A stretch of 6,897 bases of DNA from CBCPMX01 sp965120355 (GCA_965120355.1 CBCPMX010000144.1:1-6897); one strand, 5' to 3'; shown: positions 1-6,613, numbered from the stretch's first letter. Translations and numbers: made by a program. The notes: a model not told the origin generated them from the letters alone.

Positions 1-11
1 AAGCATTTAAC

Positions 12-87
12 GGAAGCGTAGCTCAGCAGGGAGAGCGCTTGCTTCACACGCAAGAGGTCATCGGTTCGAGCCCGGTCGTTTCCACCA
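12..87 (+). tRNA. tRNA-Val, anticodon CAC, with encoded CCA end
   Basis: A complete cloverleaf can be drawn by hand. The acceptor stem GGAAGCG (12-18) pairs with CGTTTCC (77-83) with one G-T pair. The D stem GCTC (21-24) pairs with GAGC (33-36). The anticodon stem CTTGC (38-42) pairs with GCAAG (50-54) around the loop TTCACAC, which places anticodon CAC at 45-47 and reads valine codon GTG. The T arm is ATCGG/CCGGT around TTCGAGC. A discriminator A (84) is followed by genomically encoded CCA (85-87). The tRNA delivers valine to the ribosome. Its promoter must lie upstream, because only 11 bases precede it here; it may be the last gene of a tRNA cluster. Confidence 0.97.
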
Positions 88-90
88 TGA

Positions 91-127
91 ACCCCCAGAG
101 TCATAAGGCTCTGGGGGGTATTTTATT
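91..127 (+). terminator. Rho-independent terminator of the tRNA-Val gene
   Basis: CCCCCAGAG (92-100) pairs with CTCTGGGGG (109-117) around an 8-base loop and is followed by the T-rich run ATTTTATT (120-127). It starts four bases after the tRNA CCA, so it ends the tRNA transcript. The T run contains the stop codon of the convergent histidine kinase gene. On the minus strand the hairpin is followed by TCATGG rather than a T run, so it is not a good terminator for the kinase operon. Confidence 0.9.
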
Positions 128-2279
128 GCGCTCCAGGGTGAAGAAAATGGGCATAATATGCGGCATCCCGGGTGACATGAATGGCATCGCCGCCATAACG
201 GACGGTCTGGCCGGGATGAACCGGCTGCCGGGGAGACTGGGCAGGCTGGCCATCCACAGTGATGCCGCCGAATCGGACTGCCTGACGCAGTTCCCGCTCT
301 GAAAGCAGCTCCAGGGATAAAAGCAGGCGATCCAGAGAAACAGCCGCAGCTCCAATGGGATACTCAATGGTGTTTTCCTCTCTGTCCACGCGGCGGCTGA
401 CCGCCGGTATGGCGGGCGGCGTCAGCGGCTGCGCTGTAGGAGCGGGGAGGGTAGCGAGAAACTCAACGCCGCCGGCGGTGTTGACGCAGTCGTAGGAGCC
501 GCCATGGAGCGTCATGACGTTTTTCACAATGGCGAGCCCCAGACCCGTGCCGCGCTTATGGCGGGACCGGTCGCCCTGATAGAAGCTGTCCCAAATCAGA
601 GGCATTTGCTCTGGCGGAATGGGCTTGCCCTGGTTTTCCACCGATAGGGTGACGGCGCCAGAGTACATGTTCTGCAAAAAGGAAATGGTAATTGTCCCGC
701 CTGAAGGTGTATGCCGGATGGCATTGGTCATGTAATTGCGGATCACCTGCTCCATCCGGTAACGGTCGGCGTACACCTCTGTACTGCCGGTGACATTCCA
801 GACGATTTTCACATTCTTTTCGTCGATCCGGGGCTGGAGAGACAGTACGACCTGCCGCGTGACGTCTTCCAGTGAAAAATCGCTGCGGTTGAGCTTATAC
901 TTGCCGGATTCCAGACGGCTCAAATCGAGCATTTGCAGCACCATGGCGTCCATGCTGTCGATTTCCTGGCGGATGACTGCCTGATAGTGGGGACGTTTGC
1001 TTTCGTCGATGTTTTCCTCCAGCGCTTCGTTATAGGTGCGCAGGATCGCCAGGGGCGTTTTTAATTCGTGGGCAATGGCGGAGACCATTTGCCGGCGGGC
1101 AGTTTCGGCAGATTTGGTATAGTCGATGGTACGGTTTTGCTGGAGAATGGTCTCTTGCTGTTCCTGAATCAGCCCATGGAGTGCGCGGGTGCGATTGATG
1201 TAATACCACAGCAAGACGGCGGTGGCGGCGGCGAACAGTGCCAGCAGCCCGCCCAGAAATGGGAGCTGTTCCCGCAGCGCCATAGCCAGGGGAGAGAACT
1301 CCGTGTAGACCAGCACTTCCAGGCTGGGGCGGTCCCCGCCGTCGGTCTCCATGGGATTGGCAATGGTGCACAAGACGTAATACACGGTGTGATGCAGGCT
1401 GTTGTCGGCCAGCCAGCCCTTACTAACCTGGCCGGTAAAGAGCTGTTCCGCGGCGGAGACAGCCAGCCAGGTGGCTGTGCGGTAGTCATTCCAGATGTCC
1501 TCCACGGCGGTACGGCCTGTGATATACTGGCGCGCATAGGCCGGGCGGCGGGTGAGCTGCGTGTCTTTGGCCTCCAGCCAGTCGGACGGCTCCTCGCCGC
1601 AGTCATACAGAACCGTCCAGTGTTCCGGATCTGCGCTGTACACAAAGGAGATTGTTTGTATGTGGAACAGGCCATCGAGCCAGCAGCCGCCGAAGCGGAA
1701 CGTGATTGTGCTGTTGGCGCCGTCGTCCAGTGTGGGCCAGACGTAGTAATCGTTGATCCGCAGGCCCGGCTTCCCGCTGCCATAGAGCAGATACATCTGC
1801 TGAGTCATCAATTCCGGATCCTCCGACGGCGCAAAGACCATGGTGATGCATTGCCCGCCGTCTTCTTCGCCGGTTTGAAGCTGGATGCAGTTTTCCGGCA
1901 CGGCATCCAGACTGTAGCCGTCCGCCTGATAGCCGCTGCCGTTCAGATAACGCGCCTGCGCTGCCACCACGCCCAACCGGATATCCAGCTGACTGTCGTC
2001 CAGCAGCCTTCCCCCCTCTGCCAATGGATACTGTAGAAAACTGTGCAGGAGATTCTGATAAATGGTTGCGCGGGCAATCTCGTCCTTCCCGGCGGCCGAC
2101 AGAGCGTCGGTTTGGGCCTGCGCAATCAGGGTGTCCAGTTGCTCGTTCAGCGTATAAAATAGGTTTTGCTGCTTCTGTCTGGCGGCAAAATAGGTGATCA
2201 GCCACGCCGTCAGCAGGTATAGTATCAGCATGGGTACCAGAATCAGGGCCAACGCACGCTGGCGTTTTGCTTGCTCCAT
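123..2279 (-). CDS. Membrane sensor histidine kinase with C-terminal S4-like domain
   Basis: A 718-residue transmembrane sensor kinase that should autophosphorylate on histidine and pass phosphate to the regulator encoded just upstream. Membrane segments lie at about residues 8-31 and 340-361, flanking a large extracytoplasmic sensor of about 308 residues that I do not recognise. No clear HAMP domain follows; a helical linker (362-395) leads to the H box with His404 in AHELKTP. The N box has Asn515 and Asn519, the G1 region reads ENQGKPIP (548-555) as in VanS-like kinases, and the G2 box is RGTGLGLAIV (576-585). The catalytic domain ends near 612. A further ~105 residues contain an S4-like module (649-702), which is unusual. 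The start is ATG at 2279, four bases past the regulator stop codon with GGTGAGGAA just before it; the frame is open further upstream, but that stretch overlaps the regulator gene. Stop is TAA at 123-125. The kinase call is firm; the stimulus is unknown. Confidence 0.95.
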   Translation of the reverse strand: MEQAKRQRALALILVPMLILYLLTAWLITYFAARQKQQNLFYTLNEQLDTLIAQAQTDALSAAGKDEIARATIYQNLLHSFLQYPLAEGGRLLDDSQLDIRLGVVAAQARYLNGSGYQADGYSLDAVPENCIQLQTGEEDGGQCITMVFAPSEDPELMTQQMYLLYGSGKPGLRINDYYVWPTLDDGANSTITFRFGGCWLDGLFHIQTISFVYSADPEHWTVLYDCGEEPSDWLEAKDTQLTRRPAYARQYITGRTAVEDIWNDYRTATWLAVSAAEQLFTGQVSKGWLADNSLHHTVYYVLCTIANPMETDGGDRPSLEVLVYTEFSPLAMALREQLPFLGGLLALFAAATAVLLWYYINRTRALHGLIQEQQETILQQNRTIDYTKSAETARRQMVSAIAHELKTPLAILRTYNEALEENIDESKRPHYQAVIRQEIDSMDAMVLQMLDLSRLESGKYKLNRSDFSLEDVTRQVVLSLQPRIDEKNVKIVWNVTGSTEVYADRYRMEQVIRNYMTNAIRHTPSGGTITISFLQNMYSGAVTLSVENQGKPIPPEQMPLIWDSFYQGDRSRHKRGTGLGLAIVKNVMTLHGGSYDCVNTAGGVEFLATLPAPTAQPLTPPAIPAVSRRVDREENTIEYPIGAAAVSLDRLLLSLELLSERELRQAVRFGGITVDGQPAQSPRQPVHPGQTVRYGGDAIHVTRDAAYYAHFLHPGAQ
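174..338 (-). other. S4-like domain coding segment at the kinase C-terminus
   Basis: This segment encodes kinase residues 648-702. It reads SLDRLLLSLELL, SERELRQAVRFGGITVDG, then QPAQSPRQPVHPGQTV. These line up with the S4 fold pattern known from TyrRS C-termini, ribosomal protein S4 and RNA pseudouridine synthases: an LD..L first helix, a second helix with E(L/A)R..V/I, the GG.V.V.G turn, then P...V.PG..V. Arg651, Arg662, Arg665, Arg669, Arg684 and Arg694 could contribute basic surface. A proline/alanine-rich linker (613-627) separates it from the ATPase domain. The match is by eye; RNA binding is inferred from the fold and not shown. Confidence 0.7.
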
Positions 2280-2283
2280 TTCC

Positions 2284-2943
2284 TCACCCCCGGAAGCGGT
2301 AGCCAACCCGAATGACGGTTTCAATGTCAATTCCCTTGGCGCGCAGACGCTTGATATGGGTGTCCACTGTACGGCTGTCGCCGTCATAATCATGGCCCCA
2401 GACGCGGCGCAGCAGCTGCTCCCGGGACAGAACTTGATTCTTGTGTTCCATGAGGCAGCGCAGCAGATCAAAGGCCCTGGGCGTCAAAGAAACAGTCTGC
2501 CCTTCTACGGAGGCGGTCCGGGTTTCCAGATTTAAAACCACGTTTCCAGCCTCCAGAGTACCGCTGCGGCCAATGGCCCCGCGGCTGCGGGCGATGACCG
2601 CCATGGTTTTGGCGTACAGAACGGCCATGGAAAAGGGTTTGGTCACATAGTCGTCGGCGCCCAGCTCGTAGCCAAAGAGCTGATTATCGTCATCACACAG
2701 GGCGGTGAGAAAAATGATGGGGACCTTGCTGCTGTGCCGGACAGTCCGGCAGACGGCGAACCCGTCCAGCCCCGGCATCATGATGTCCAGCAGCAGGGCG
2801 TCAAACTGCTGCCCGTCCAGAATCCGCAGCGCGTCATCGCCGTCCTCGGCGGGGACGGGCAATGCGCCCTTGGCACGGAAGTAGTCACAAAGAATTTCCC
2901 GCAGCCGCAATTCATCTTCCACAATCAAGATTCGTTCTTTCAT
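2284..2943 (-). CDS. OmpR/PhoB-family response regulator
   Basis: A 219-residue cytoplasmic transcription factor of a two-component system. The receiver domain (1-118) has the acidic pair Glu9-Asp10, phosphoacceptor Asp53 in LLDIMMPGLDG, Thr80, and Lys102 in the TKPF motif, so all switch residues are present. The winged-helix DNA-binding domain (about 125-219) shows LTPRAFDLL, the recognition-helix region SRTVDTHIKRLR and the terminal IRVGYRF typical of the OmpR/PhoB class. The ATG start at 2943 has a strong AAGGAGGG (2958-2951) eight bases upstream. It is the first gene of the operon; its stop codon lies four bases before the kinase start, so the two are cotranscribed and probably translationally coupled. 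The kinase next door is the expected phosphodonor. Similar pairs include VanR/VanS-like regulators of envelope functions, but the regulon here cannot be told. Confidence 0.96.
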   Translation of the reverse strand: MKERILIVEDELRLREILCDYFRAKGALPVPAEDGDDALRILDGQQFDALLLDIMMPGLDGFAVCRTVRHSSKVPIIFLTALCDDDNQLFGYELGADDYVTKPFSMAVLYAKTMAVIARSRGAIGRSGTLEAGNVVLNLETRTASVEGQTVSLTPRAFDLLRCLMEHKNQVLSREQLLRRVWGHDYDGDSRTVDTHIKRLRAKGIDIETVIRVGYRFRG

Positions 2944-2972
2944 GGGAATTCCCTCCTTCTACTCCCATTATG

Positions 2973-3000
2973 AGTATACCATGTGACAGAGTTGTGTCCA
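2973..3000 (-). promoter_or_regulatory. Sigma-A type promoter of the two-component operon
   Basis: On the minus strand, -35 TGGACA (3000-2995, 5 of 6 consensus bases) is followed after 16 bp by -10 TATACT (2978-2973, 5 of 6). Transcription would start near 2966, giving a leader of about 25 nt that includes the ribosome binding site at 2958-2951. The -35 lies in a direct repeat of TTGGAC (3007-3002 and 3001-2996), which could be part of an operator. Confidence 0.7.
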
Positions 3001-3010
3001 AGTCCAAAAA

Positions 3011-3034
3011 AGAATATTCTCAGAAAAATTTTTC
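3011..3034. repeat. Two adjacent AT-rich palindromes upstream of the regulator promoter
   Basis: AGAATATTCT (3011-3020) is a perfect 10-bp palindrome, and GAAAAATTTTTC (3023-3034) is a perfect 12-bp palindrome two bases further on. They sit 11-34 bp upstream of the -35 box of the two-component operon. Possible roles are an UP-like element, a bent-DNA tract or operators. Their presence is certain; any role is inferred. Confidence 0.55.
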
Positions 3035-3074
3035 CGTTGTGCAACCATTTGCCAATGCCGCGCGTTATGATAGG

Positions 3075-3196
3075 TGAAAGCTTTCAAATTGTGAGGCCCA
3101 GACAGTACGGTGGCGTGCCAGCGGTATTTTTTGTGCGGCGAGGACCGCGGAGGTGCGCCAGCTGCATGCATGTGAAACGGGCGAATTAAAGTTTCA
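3075..3196. repeat. TGAAA/TTTCA palindromes in the divergent control region
   Basis: TGAAAGCTTTCA (3075-3086) is a perfect 12-bp palindrome. Further right, TGAAAC (3173-3178) and GTTTCA (3191-3196) form an inverted repeat with a 12-bp gap, 46 bp before the sigma gene start. The shared TGAAA/TTTCA half-sites suggest one regulator binding twice. TGAAAC also resembles the -35 element of some ECF promoters, but I find no CGT(A/C) motif 16-17 bp downstream. No convincing sigma-A promoter for the sigma operon is visible in 3040-3230. Confidence 0.4.
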
Positions 3197-3241
3197 GCGG
3201 TCAAGACAAACCATATTCGACAAGCGGTCAGGAGGCACAAG

Positions 3242-3787
3242 ATGCACACGGAGGAAGGGCTTTTGAAAAAGCTGCGGCAGCACCGTCAGCAGGCACTGGA
3301 GACTGCCATCGACCAGTACAGCGCCTATGTGGCCACGGTGATTCGCAATGTACTGGGTGCGTCCGGTACATTGGAGGACGCGGAGGAGCTGACATCGGAT
3401 GTGTTCCTGACCTTGTGGGAGCACGCGGCAGACGTCGCACCGGGGAAGCTGAAGCCGTGGCTGGGGTCCGTGGCCCGCAACCGGGCCCGGGACCGGCTGC
3501 GGCAGCGCCGGCCCGAACTGCCCATGGATGAGGATGTCCTGAAACTGCCGCTGCCGTCGCCAGAGACGGCGGCGCTGGAGCAGGAGCAGCGGCAGCAGCT
3601 GCTGGACGCGGTCCGCGTCATGGAGCAGCCGGACAAGGAAATCTTCCTGCGGTATTATTACCAATATCAGACGATGGAGGCCATTGCGGAACGGCTGCAA
3701 ATGCCCTTGGGCACGGTCAAGAGCCGGCTGCATCGGGGCCGTAAGCGGCTCCAGACATTACTTTTGGAACAGGAGGAACCGGAATGA
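3242..3787 (+). CDS. ECF-family RNA polymerase sigma factor (sigma-70 family)
   Basis: A 181-residue alternative sigma factor with only regions 2 and 4, the usual ECF size. Region 2 covers about residues 21-92, with EDAEELTSDVFLTLWEHA (45-62) for core binding and KPWLGSVARNRARDRLRQR (71-89) for -10 recognition. A short linker (93-113) leads to region 4 (about 115-172), with the helix-turn-helix TMEAIAERLQMPLGTVKSRL (144-163) for -35 recognition. The ATG at 3242 has AGGAGG (3230-3235) six bases upstream. Its stop codon overlaps the start of the next gene (ATGA at 3784-3787), so sigma and the membrane protein are translationally coupled, the standard arrangement for a sigma/anti-sigma pair. It probably switches on an envelope-stress type regulon, perhaps including its own operon. 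The ECF subgroup cannot be assigned by eye. Confidence 0.93.
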   Translation: MHTEEGLLKKLRQHRQQALETAIDQYSAYVATVIRNVLGASGTLEDAEELTSDVFLTLWEHAADVAPGKLKPWLGSVARNRARDRLRQRRPELPMDEDVLKLPLPSPETAALEQEQRQQLLDAVRVMEQPDKEIFLRYYYQYQTMEAIAERLQMPLGTVKSRLHRGRKRLQTLLLEQEEPE

Positions 3788-4863
3788 AGCTGCGTGTGAC
3801 GGAACTTCTGGACGATTATCAGGACGTGGATTTGCCGCTGGATCCCGTTCCCGTGCCGGAGCTTCGGAGGATCAAGGAGGTCACCATGAAAAGAATCGAA
3901 TCGAAAAGGCATCGCCCTCTGCGCATGCTGCTGATCGCTGCGGCCATTGTGGCCTTGCTGGCTGGAACGGCAGTGGCGGCAATTTACTATACCAATATCA
4001 CCAACCGGATGGAAGCAAACTGGAACGCCCTGGGCGGGTCGGAAATGACCCAGGAGCAGAAAGATTTTGTGGAATCAAAATCTGCCAGCATCAACGAAAG
4101 CGTCACCGATAACGGCGTGACCGTTACGATCGACTCTGTGACCTGTGCGGAGGATAAGGTGTGGGTGCTGTACCGCATCGAATCGGACGTGGAAGACGTC
4201 CGAAATACCTGGCGGCCTACAGCCTATGTGACGACGGTCGGGGGCGAGGTCATAGAGGCCACCGTGCGCGGCGGCAGCGGAAGCCTGGATGAAAACGGAA
4301 GCCGCATATTTCAGCAGACCTATGAATTCCCCAACTTACCGGAGAACGTCAGCTTGACGGACGGCACGACGACGATGACCGTCGAGATCACAGAGCTGTA
4401 CGCCCTGCCGGAAGCCGGGCAGGAGGACGAAGGAGCCGTCTTTGTGGAAGGCCAGTGGATCTTTTCCTTCCTGCTGCCCGAGAGCGAAACGGCGGCATCC
4501 GTCAGTGCGGACGCCACGCTGAACTTTGAAAGCGGAGTTGTCCTGACGCTGCACGGCATTGCGGTGAGTGAAAGCGGATGCAGCTTCTCCGTGGAGGCAA
4601 ATTCCGACGAGTATTCCTTTGTCGAAAGCAATCTCCTGGAACTGGTCAAAGCGGCGGAACCGGAACTGCAGCATTATGCCGTGACGGCCAACCTGTCCAC
4701 CGGCGGCACGGCGTCCTCCGGCGGCGTCCACATGAGCTATAACGAGGATACCGGCGAGGACGACTGGAGCATTGAGTGGTCCGCTCCGCTGGATCCGGCC
4801 CAAGTGGTGTCTTTGGTATTTACCGACGGAGATACGGAACAGATTGTGCCGGTGAATTCGTAA
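3784..4863 (+). CDS. DUF4179-type membrane protein, probable anti-sigma factor
   Basis: A 359-residue single-pass membrane protein. A short cytoplasmic segment (1-45, with VTELLDDYQDVDLPL near the start) would hold the sigma factor. One membrane helix lies at about 46-68, followed by an extracytoplasmic part (69-359). Residues 101-134, with VTDNGVTVTIDSV then YRIES, match the signature of DUF4179 proteins commonly encoded next to ECF sigma genes. The rest is beta-rich and acidic, with no recognised catalytic motif. The start at 3784 has AGGAGG (3771-3776) seven bases upstream and overlaps the sigma stop, implying balanced synthesis of the two. It presumably holds the sigma at the membrane until an outside signal releases it; no protease site can be identified by eye. 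An in-frame second start at 3886 has its own perfect ribosome binding site. The anti-sigma role rests on gene order and family, not on a conserved ZAS (zinc anti-sigma) motif, which is absent. Confidence 0.8.
   Translation: MKLRVTELLDDYQDVDLPLDPVPVPELRRIKEVTMKRIESKRHRPLRMLLIAAAIVALLAGTAVAAIYYTNITNRMEANWNALGGSEMTQEQKDFVESKSASINESVTDNGVTVTIDSVTCAEDKVWVLYRIESDVEDVRNTWRPTAYVTTVGGEVIEATVRGGSGSLDENGSRIFQQTYEFPNLPENVSLTDGTTTMTVEITELYALPEAGQEDEGAVFVEGQWIFSFLLPESETAASVSADATLNFESGVVLTLHGIAVSESGCSFSVEANSDEYSFVESNLLELVKAAEPELQHYAVTANLSTGGTASSGGVHMSYNEDTGEDDWSIEWSAPLDPAQVVSLVFTDGDTEQIVPVNS
3874..3888 (+). promoter_or_regulatory. Internal ribosome binding site and in-frame start in the anti-sigma gene
   Basis: AAGGAGG (3874-3880) is spaced five bases from an in-frame ATG (3886-3888), Met35 of the long protein. 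Initiation here would give a 325-residue form that keeps the membrane helix and outer domain but loses residues 1-34, most of the cytoplasmic segment. The same bases encode Ile-Lys-Glu-Val-Thr, so the site may be a codon accident. Confidence 0.4.
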
Positions 4864-4882
4864 ATACCACCGCATATGGAAC

Positions 4883-4923
4883 AACAGCCGCCAGAGACCC
4901 GGAGCTCTGGCGGTTGTTTTTTT
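4883..4923 (+). terminator. Rho-independent terminator of the sigma/anti-sigma operon
   Basis: CCGCCAGAG (4888-4896) pairs with CTCTGGCGG (4905-4913) around an 8-base loop. The stem extends outward by five more pairs (4883-4887 with 4914-4918), one of them G-T, and runs into a T tract ending at 4923. It begins 20 bases after the anti-sigma stop codon. Confidence 0.93.
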
Positions 4924-4941
4924 CCCTGGATATGCTATAAT
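4914..4941 (+). promoter_or_regulatory. Extended -10 promoter for the spermidine-synthase-like gene
   Basis: A perfect TATAAT (4936-4941) is preceded by TGC (4933-4935), giving an extended -10 element. A weak -35, TTGTTT (4914-4919), lies 16 bp upstream, within the 3' arm and T tract of the preceding terminator. Transcription would start near 4948, leaving a leader of about 50 nt before the start codon at 5000. The gene therefore appears to have its own promoter. Confidence 0.75.
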
Positions 4942-4987
4942 AACGGCAGATCAGACAGCGGGACGTGCCCGCCTGCCACATCGCTAC

Positions 4988-5002
4988 AGGAGGATGCATA
5001 TG
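4988..5002 (+). promoter_or_regulatory. Ribosome binding site that selects the ATG at 5000
   Basis: AGGAGG (4988-4993) directly abuts an ATG at 4994, too close for initiation. It is six bases from a second in-frame ATG at 5000, which is the normal spacing. I therefore start the protein at 5000. Confidence 0.8.
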
Positions 5003-6604
5003 GACAACAACATGGGCAGAAGCATTTTACAGCGAAAGTATTTTCTTTATGCCACGGAGTTCTTTTCCGGTATGTCCGTCATGGCCATTGAGCTGGGCGC
5101 CAGCCGGCTGTTGGCGCCGTATTTCAGCTCGTCACAGATTGTCTGGACCATCATCATCGGCACGATTATGATCGCCATGGCCCTGGGCAATGTCTGGGGC
5201 GGACGGCTGGCGGACAAGGATCCCAACCCGGATCGGCTCTATGGCCGCCTGTTGGTGGCGGCAGTCTGGACGGCGGCAATTCCATTCTTGGGCAAGTATG
5301 TCATCATCGCCATTGCTGCGGGGCTGGCGTTTCTGATGCCGTCCAATTATCTGGTGTGGGCGGCGTTTGCGTCGAGCATGGTGCTGTTCGTATTTCCGCT
5401 GATGCTGCTGGGCACGGTGACACCCTCCCTGGTGAAATACACTGTCAGCAGCCTGGACGACAGTGGGAAAACCGTCGGTTATCTGGGGGCGCTGAACACC
5501 ATTGGCAGCATCATTGGCACCTTTACGCCCACTTTTATTACCATCCCGGCGGTGGGCACGGCGGTGACGTTTTTGATTTTTGCGGGAATTTTATTCCTGT
5601 TGGCGCTGCTGTATTTCCTCAGCCGGAAGCGGCGGCTGCGGTCGGTGACGGTAACGGCGGTCCTGTTGGTGGTGTGCATGGTATTCGGCCACTCGTCCAG
5701 CTTTGCCTTTTGGGAGGATGACCTGCTGTATGAAGGGGAGTCGGTGTACAATTATCTCCAGGTGCAGGAGACGAACGACTCCATCATTTTGTCCACCAAT
5801 GTGCTGTTTGGCGTCCAGTCCATAAAAATGAAGGAGGGCGGCCTGACCGGCATGTACTATGATTATGCCCTGGCTGCGCCTGCCATGGCCGGCGTCGATG
5901 AAGAGGCGCACATGGATCTGCTGATTCTGGGTATGGGCACCGGCACCTATGCCACCCAGTGTGAGACGTATTTCAACCAGCCGGATATCACCGGCGTGGA
6001 GATTGACCAGGCCATTGTGGATTTGGCGGCGGAATATTTTGATCTGCCGGAGGATGTGGAGGTTCACACCGCTGACGGCCGCGCCTGGCTGGCCAACTGC
6101 AGCCAGACTTATGATGTGATTATGGTGGATGCCTATCAGGACATCACCATTCCGTTTCAGATGTCCTCTGTGGAATTTTTCACCGAGGTGCAGGAGCATC
6201 TCAACGAGGGCGGCGTCATGGTGGTCAATATGAACATGCACTCCGATACGGAGGACTCCATCAACGATTACCTTTCCGACACCATTGCGTCGGTATTCCC
6301 CTATGTTTACACCGTGGAGGTGGGCAGCAATTCCAACCGGGAGCTGTTTGCGTCCACCAGCCCGTTGATGGTGGAAAACCTGCAGGCCGCCTGCGTCCAG
6401 ACGGAGAACACGGAACTGCGCTCCATGCTTCAGACCGTATCGGACAACCTGACACCTTACAGCGGTCAGGATCGTATTTTGACCGATGACAAGGCGCCGG
6501 TGGAGCTGCTGGGTATGCGGGTCATTGACGAACTGATTGCCGACGAGCTGGACTACTATATTCCTCTGATCCGGGAGCAGGGAATTTCCGCCCTGCTGGA
6601 CTGA
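5000..6604 (+). CDS. Fused MFS-like/spermidine-synthase-like membrane protein
   Basis: A 534-residue protein with a multi-helix membrane half and a soluble Rossmann-fold half. Hydrophobic helices lie at roughly 13-36, 47-68, 85-112, 120-143, 160-182, 188-207 and 214-231; GYLGALNTIGSIIGT (160-174) is typical of the membrane part of this family. The second half resembles polyamine aminopropyltransferases: nucleotide-binding loop LGMGTGTYATQ (310-320), acidic GVEID (332-336), DGRAWL (359-364), and VDAYQDITIPFQMSSVEFF (376-394) where true SpeE has a VDSTDP-type motif. The proteins of this family are usually annotated fused MFS/spermidine synthase. Whether they make spermidine is unclear, and no AdoMet decarboxylase gene lies nearby. 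A methyltransferase or other S-adenosyl-compound transferase acting at the membrane is equally possible. The gene stands alone between its own promoter and terminator. Confidence 0.88.
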   Translation: MDNNMGRSILQRKYFLYATEFFSGMSVMAIELGASRLLAPYFSSSQIVWTIIIGTIMIAMALGNVWGGRLADKDPNPDRLYGRLLVAAVWTAAIPFLGKYVIIAIAAGLAFLMPSNYLVWAAFASSMVLFVFPLMLLGTVTPSLVKYTVSSLDDSGKTVGYLGALNTIGSIIGTFTPTFITIPAVGTAVTFLIFAGILFLLALLYFLSRKRRLRSVTVTAVLLVVCMVFGHSSSFAFWEDDLLYEGESVYNYLQVQETNDSIILSTNVLFGVQSIKMKEGGLTGMYYDYALAAPAMAGVDEEAHMDLLILGMGTGTYATQCETYFNQPDITGVEIDQAIVDLAAEYFDLPEDVEVHTADGRAWLANCSQTYDVIMVDAYQDITIPFQMSSVEFFTEVQEHLNEGGVMVVNMNMHSDTEDSINDYLSDTIASVFPYVYTVEVGSNSNRELFASTSPLMVENLQAACVQTENTELRSMLQTVSDNLTPYSGQDRILTDDKAPVELLGMRVIDELIADELDYYIPLIREQGISALLD

Positions 6605-6613
6605 CCGCGCAGC

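Noticed and set aside
12..127. tRNA 3' end as an integration (att) site
   Set aside because: No second copy of the tRNA 3' end, integrase or phage-like gene is present in the window.
1068..2036. Long open frame (322 codons) on the plus strand opposite the histidine kinase
   Set aside because: It lies wholly antisense to a gene with clear kinase motifs, has no ribosome binding site and no recognisable domain. Long antisense frames are expected in GC-rich coding DNA.
2280..2471. Upstream extension of the kinase frame to give 782 residues
   Set aside because: The extra 64 residues overlap the response regulator gene and precede the membrane helix with unrelated sequence. The ATG at 2279 directly after the regulator stop is the natural start.
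4994..4999. Start of the spermidine-synthase-like protein at 4994
   Set aside because: The AGGAGG abuts this ATG with no spacing, whereas the ATG at 5000 has the normal six-base spacing.
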